Shown here piece by piece: positions 8,729 to 9,554 of a stretch of DNA of 9,554 bases. The notes under the pieces are model-generated. The model searched no databases and was not told the DNA's origin. It saw only the letters and a program-made list of their open reading frames with translations. Origin of the DNA: Acidobacteriota bacterium (GTDB lineage Bacteria; Acidobacteriota; Polarisedimenticolia; J045); assembly GCA_024276295.1 (NCBI GenBank), contig JAJRXN010000211.1, positions 1-9,554 of the forward strand, read 5' to 3'. A program made the position numbers and the translations under genes. Numbering within the stretch: position 1 is the first letter of the stretch; each line of letters begins with the position of its first letter.

Positions 8729-9554
8729 ATGCTGTTCGACTCCCGGAAGACTGGACGGGGCCGCCGTGTCCCGATGATGCTCCTCGTCGTCGTGCTTGCG
8801 GCCGGTGCCGCCGCGGCGGATCCGCCGGGCGTGCGCGAGCGCCTGCTGGACACCTGGATCCACGGGATCACGGCCGAGATCGCGGCACGCGAGGTCGGGC
8901 CCGCGGGCGTCGACGAACTGCTCGAGCTGCTGGCCGACCCGGCCTGGCCGCGGCGGGACAACGTGGTCGGCTTCCTCCACCACCTCGGCGGGGCGCGGTC
9001 GCGTGATGCCCTGCTCGCCTACCTCGCCAGCCCGGCGGCCGGCCCGGACCGGCCCGAGGACGAGCGGGCGCTGCTGCTCGCGCCGGTCGCGCTCGGTTCG
9101 CTGGCGAGCCACGGCGAGAGCGGCGCGCTCGCCGCGCTGCTGCGCATGACCGAACCCGCCGAGCGCGGCGGCGTGCTGCGCGGGGCGGCGCGGATGTTCC
9201 CCGATGCGGACCGCGCGCTGACCGACCTGCTCGAGCAGGCACTCGTTGGCCTGGCGCTCGCCGGCCGGCCCGTAGCGCGGCAGCGGCTCGAGGCGATCGC
9301 CCGCGGCGAGGGGGTCTTTCCGTTCGCGGTGCGCCCGCTGGCGCCGGCGGCGCGTGGCGCGCTCGAACTCGCCGATGCGGTGACGCGCGGCGCCGGCCCG
9401 GGTGCCGGAGGGCCCGTGTCGGGCGGACAGGCGACGGGAACGATCGAGGGGCTCGAGCCGGGGTCCCGGACCTCCGGTCCGGGAGGGACCGTCCCCGAGC
9501 CGGACGTCGTGGATCCCAACACGCGGACGCACCAGAACGGGCTGACCTACGCCA
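8729..9554 (+). CDS. Secreted HEAT-like repeat protein, N-terminal part (cut by right edge)
   Basis: An open frame of 275 codons runs from ATG at 8729 to the end without a stop. GGAGG (8714-8718) lies 10 nt upstream. The N-terminus has a basic region (RKTGRGRR, 6-13), a hydrophobic core (MMLLVVVLAAG, 16-26) and an AAAA-DPP junction near 30, a clear Sec signal peptide. Residues about 35-215 are Leu/Ala-rich paired helices resembling HEAT repeats: VDELLELLADP (61-71), VVGFLHHLGGARSRDALLAYL (starting at 79), then VALGSLASHGESGALAALLR. Residues about 219-258 are a Gly/Pro/Ser-rich linker. After it, DVVDPNTRTHQNGLTYA looks like the start of another folded domain that lies outside the window. HEAT units usually make protein-binding surfaces; the function depends on the missing part. 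I do not recognise the gene. Codon use and the signal peptide make coding on this strand convincing. Confidence 0.8.
   Translation, partial: MLFDSRKTGRGRRVPMMLLVVVLAAGAAAADPPGVRERLLDTWIHGITAEIAAREVGPAGVDELLELLADPAWPRRDNVVGFLHHLGGARSRDALLAYLASPAAGPDRPEDERALLLAPVALGSLASHGESGALAALLRMTEPAERGGVLRGAARMFPDADRALTDLLEQALVGLALAGRPVARQRLEAIARGEGVFPFAVRPLAPAARGALELADAVTRGAGPGAGGPVSGGQATGTIEGLEPGSRTSGPGGTVPEPDVVDPNTRTHQNGLTYA
9464..9484 (+). repeat. Perfect 9-bp inverted repeat in a linker-coding region
   Basis: TCCCGGACC (9464-9472) and GGTCCGGGA (9476-9484) are exact reverse complements around a TCC loop. It lies inside the Gly/Pro-rich linker of the HEAT-like protein, where protein sequence is little constrained. 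It could form a strong mRNA hairpin between domains or be chance in GC-rich DNA. Confidence 0.7.

Noticed and set aside
6469..9532. Long open frames on the minus strand opposite the DUF1028, membrane protein and HEAT-like genes
   Set aside because: Low-complexity translations without motifs; the plus strand has signal peptides, ribosome binding sites and family motifs at the same places.

Overview
This is a very GC-rich bacterial window with dense gene packing, GTG starts, strong Shine-Dalgarno sequences and almost no spacer DNA. No rRNA, tRNA, mobile element or CRISPR array is visible. Base composition and the type of secreted and metallopeptidase families fit a GC-rich soil or environmental lineage such as Acidobacteriota, Myxococcota or relatives. 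Nothing in the window fixes the phylum, so this is inference.

Left two thirds (1-6110, minus strand): a five-gene block read from right to left. It encodes a membrane-anchored penicillin-acylase-family Ntn hydrolase, a zinc-binding M16 peptidase subunit, a second M16 subunit without zinc ligands, and two short-chain dehydrogenases/reductases (SDRs). The second SDR runs off the left edge. All four junctions are 4-nt start/stop overlaps (ATGA, GTGA, ATGA, GTGA), so the five proteins are probably translationally coupled and work together. The M16 pair divides the catalytic motifs: one chain has HxxEH and the downstream Glu, the other has the Arg/Tyr pair. That is the signature of heterodimeric M16B peptidases. 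I infer an uncharacterised modification or processing pathway (acyl removal, peptide cleavage, keto/hydroxyl redox), but no substrate or product can be read from the window.

A 105-nt divergent intergenic region (6111-6215) separates this block from plus-strand genes.

Right third (6216-9554, plus strand): a pterin-4a-carbinolamine dehydratase; a secreted DUF1028 protein with a TPR-like C-terminus; a multi-pass membrane protein with a proline-rich tail; and the first 275 codons of a secreted HEAT-like protein that continues past the right edge. Gaps of about 97-107 nt separate these genes, one with a hairpin and one with a promoter-like pair, so they look like loosely arranged separate transcription units rather than one operon.
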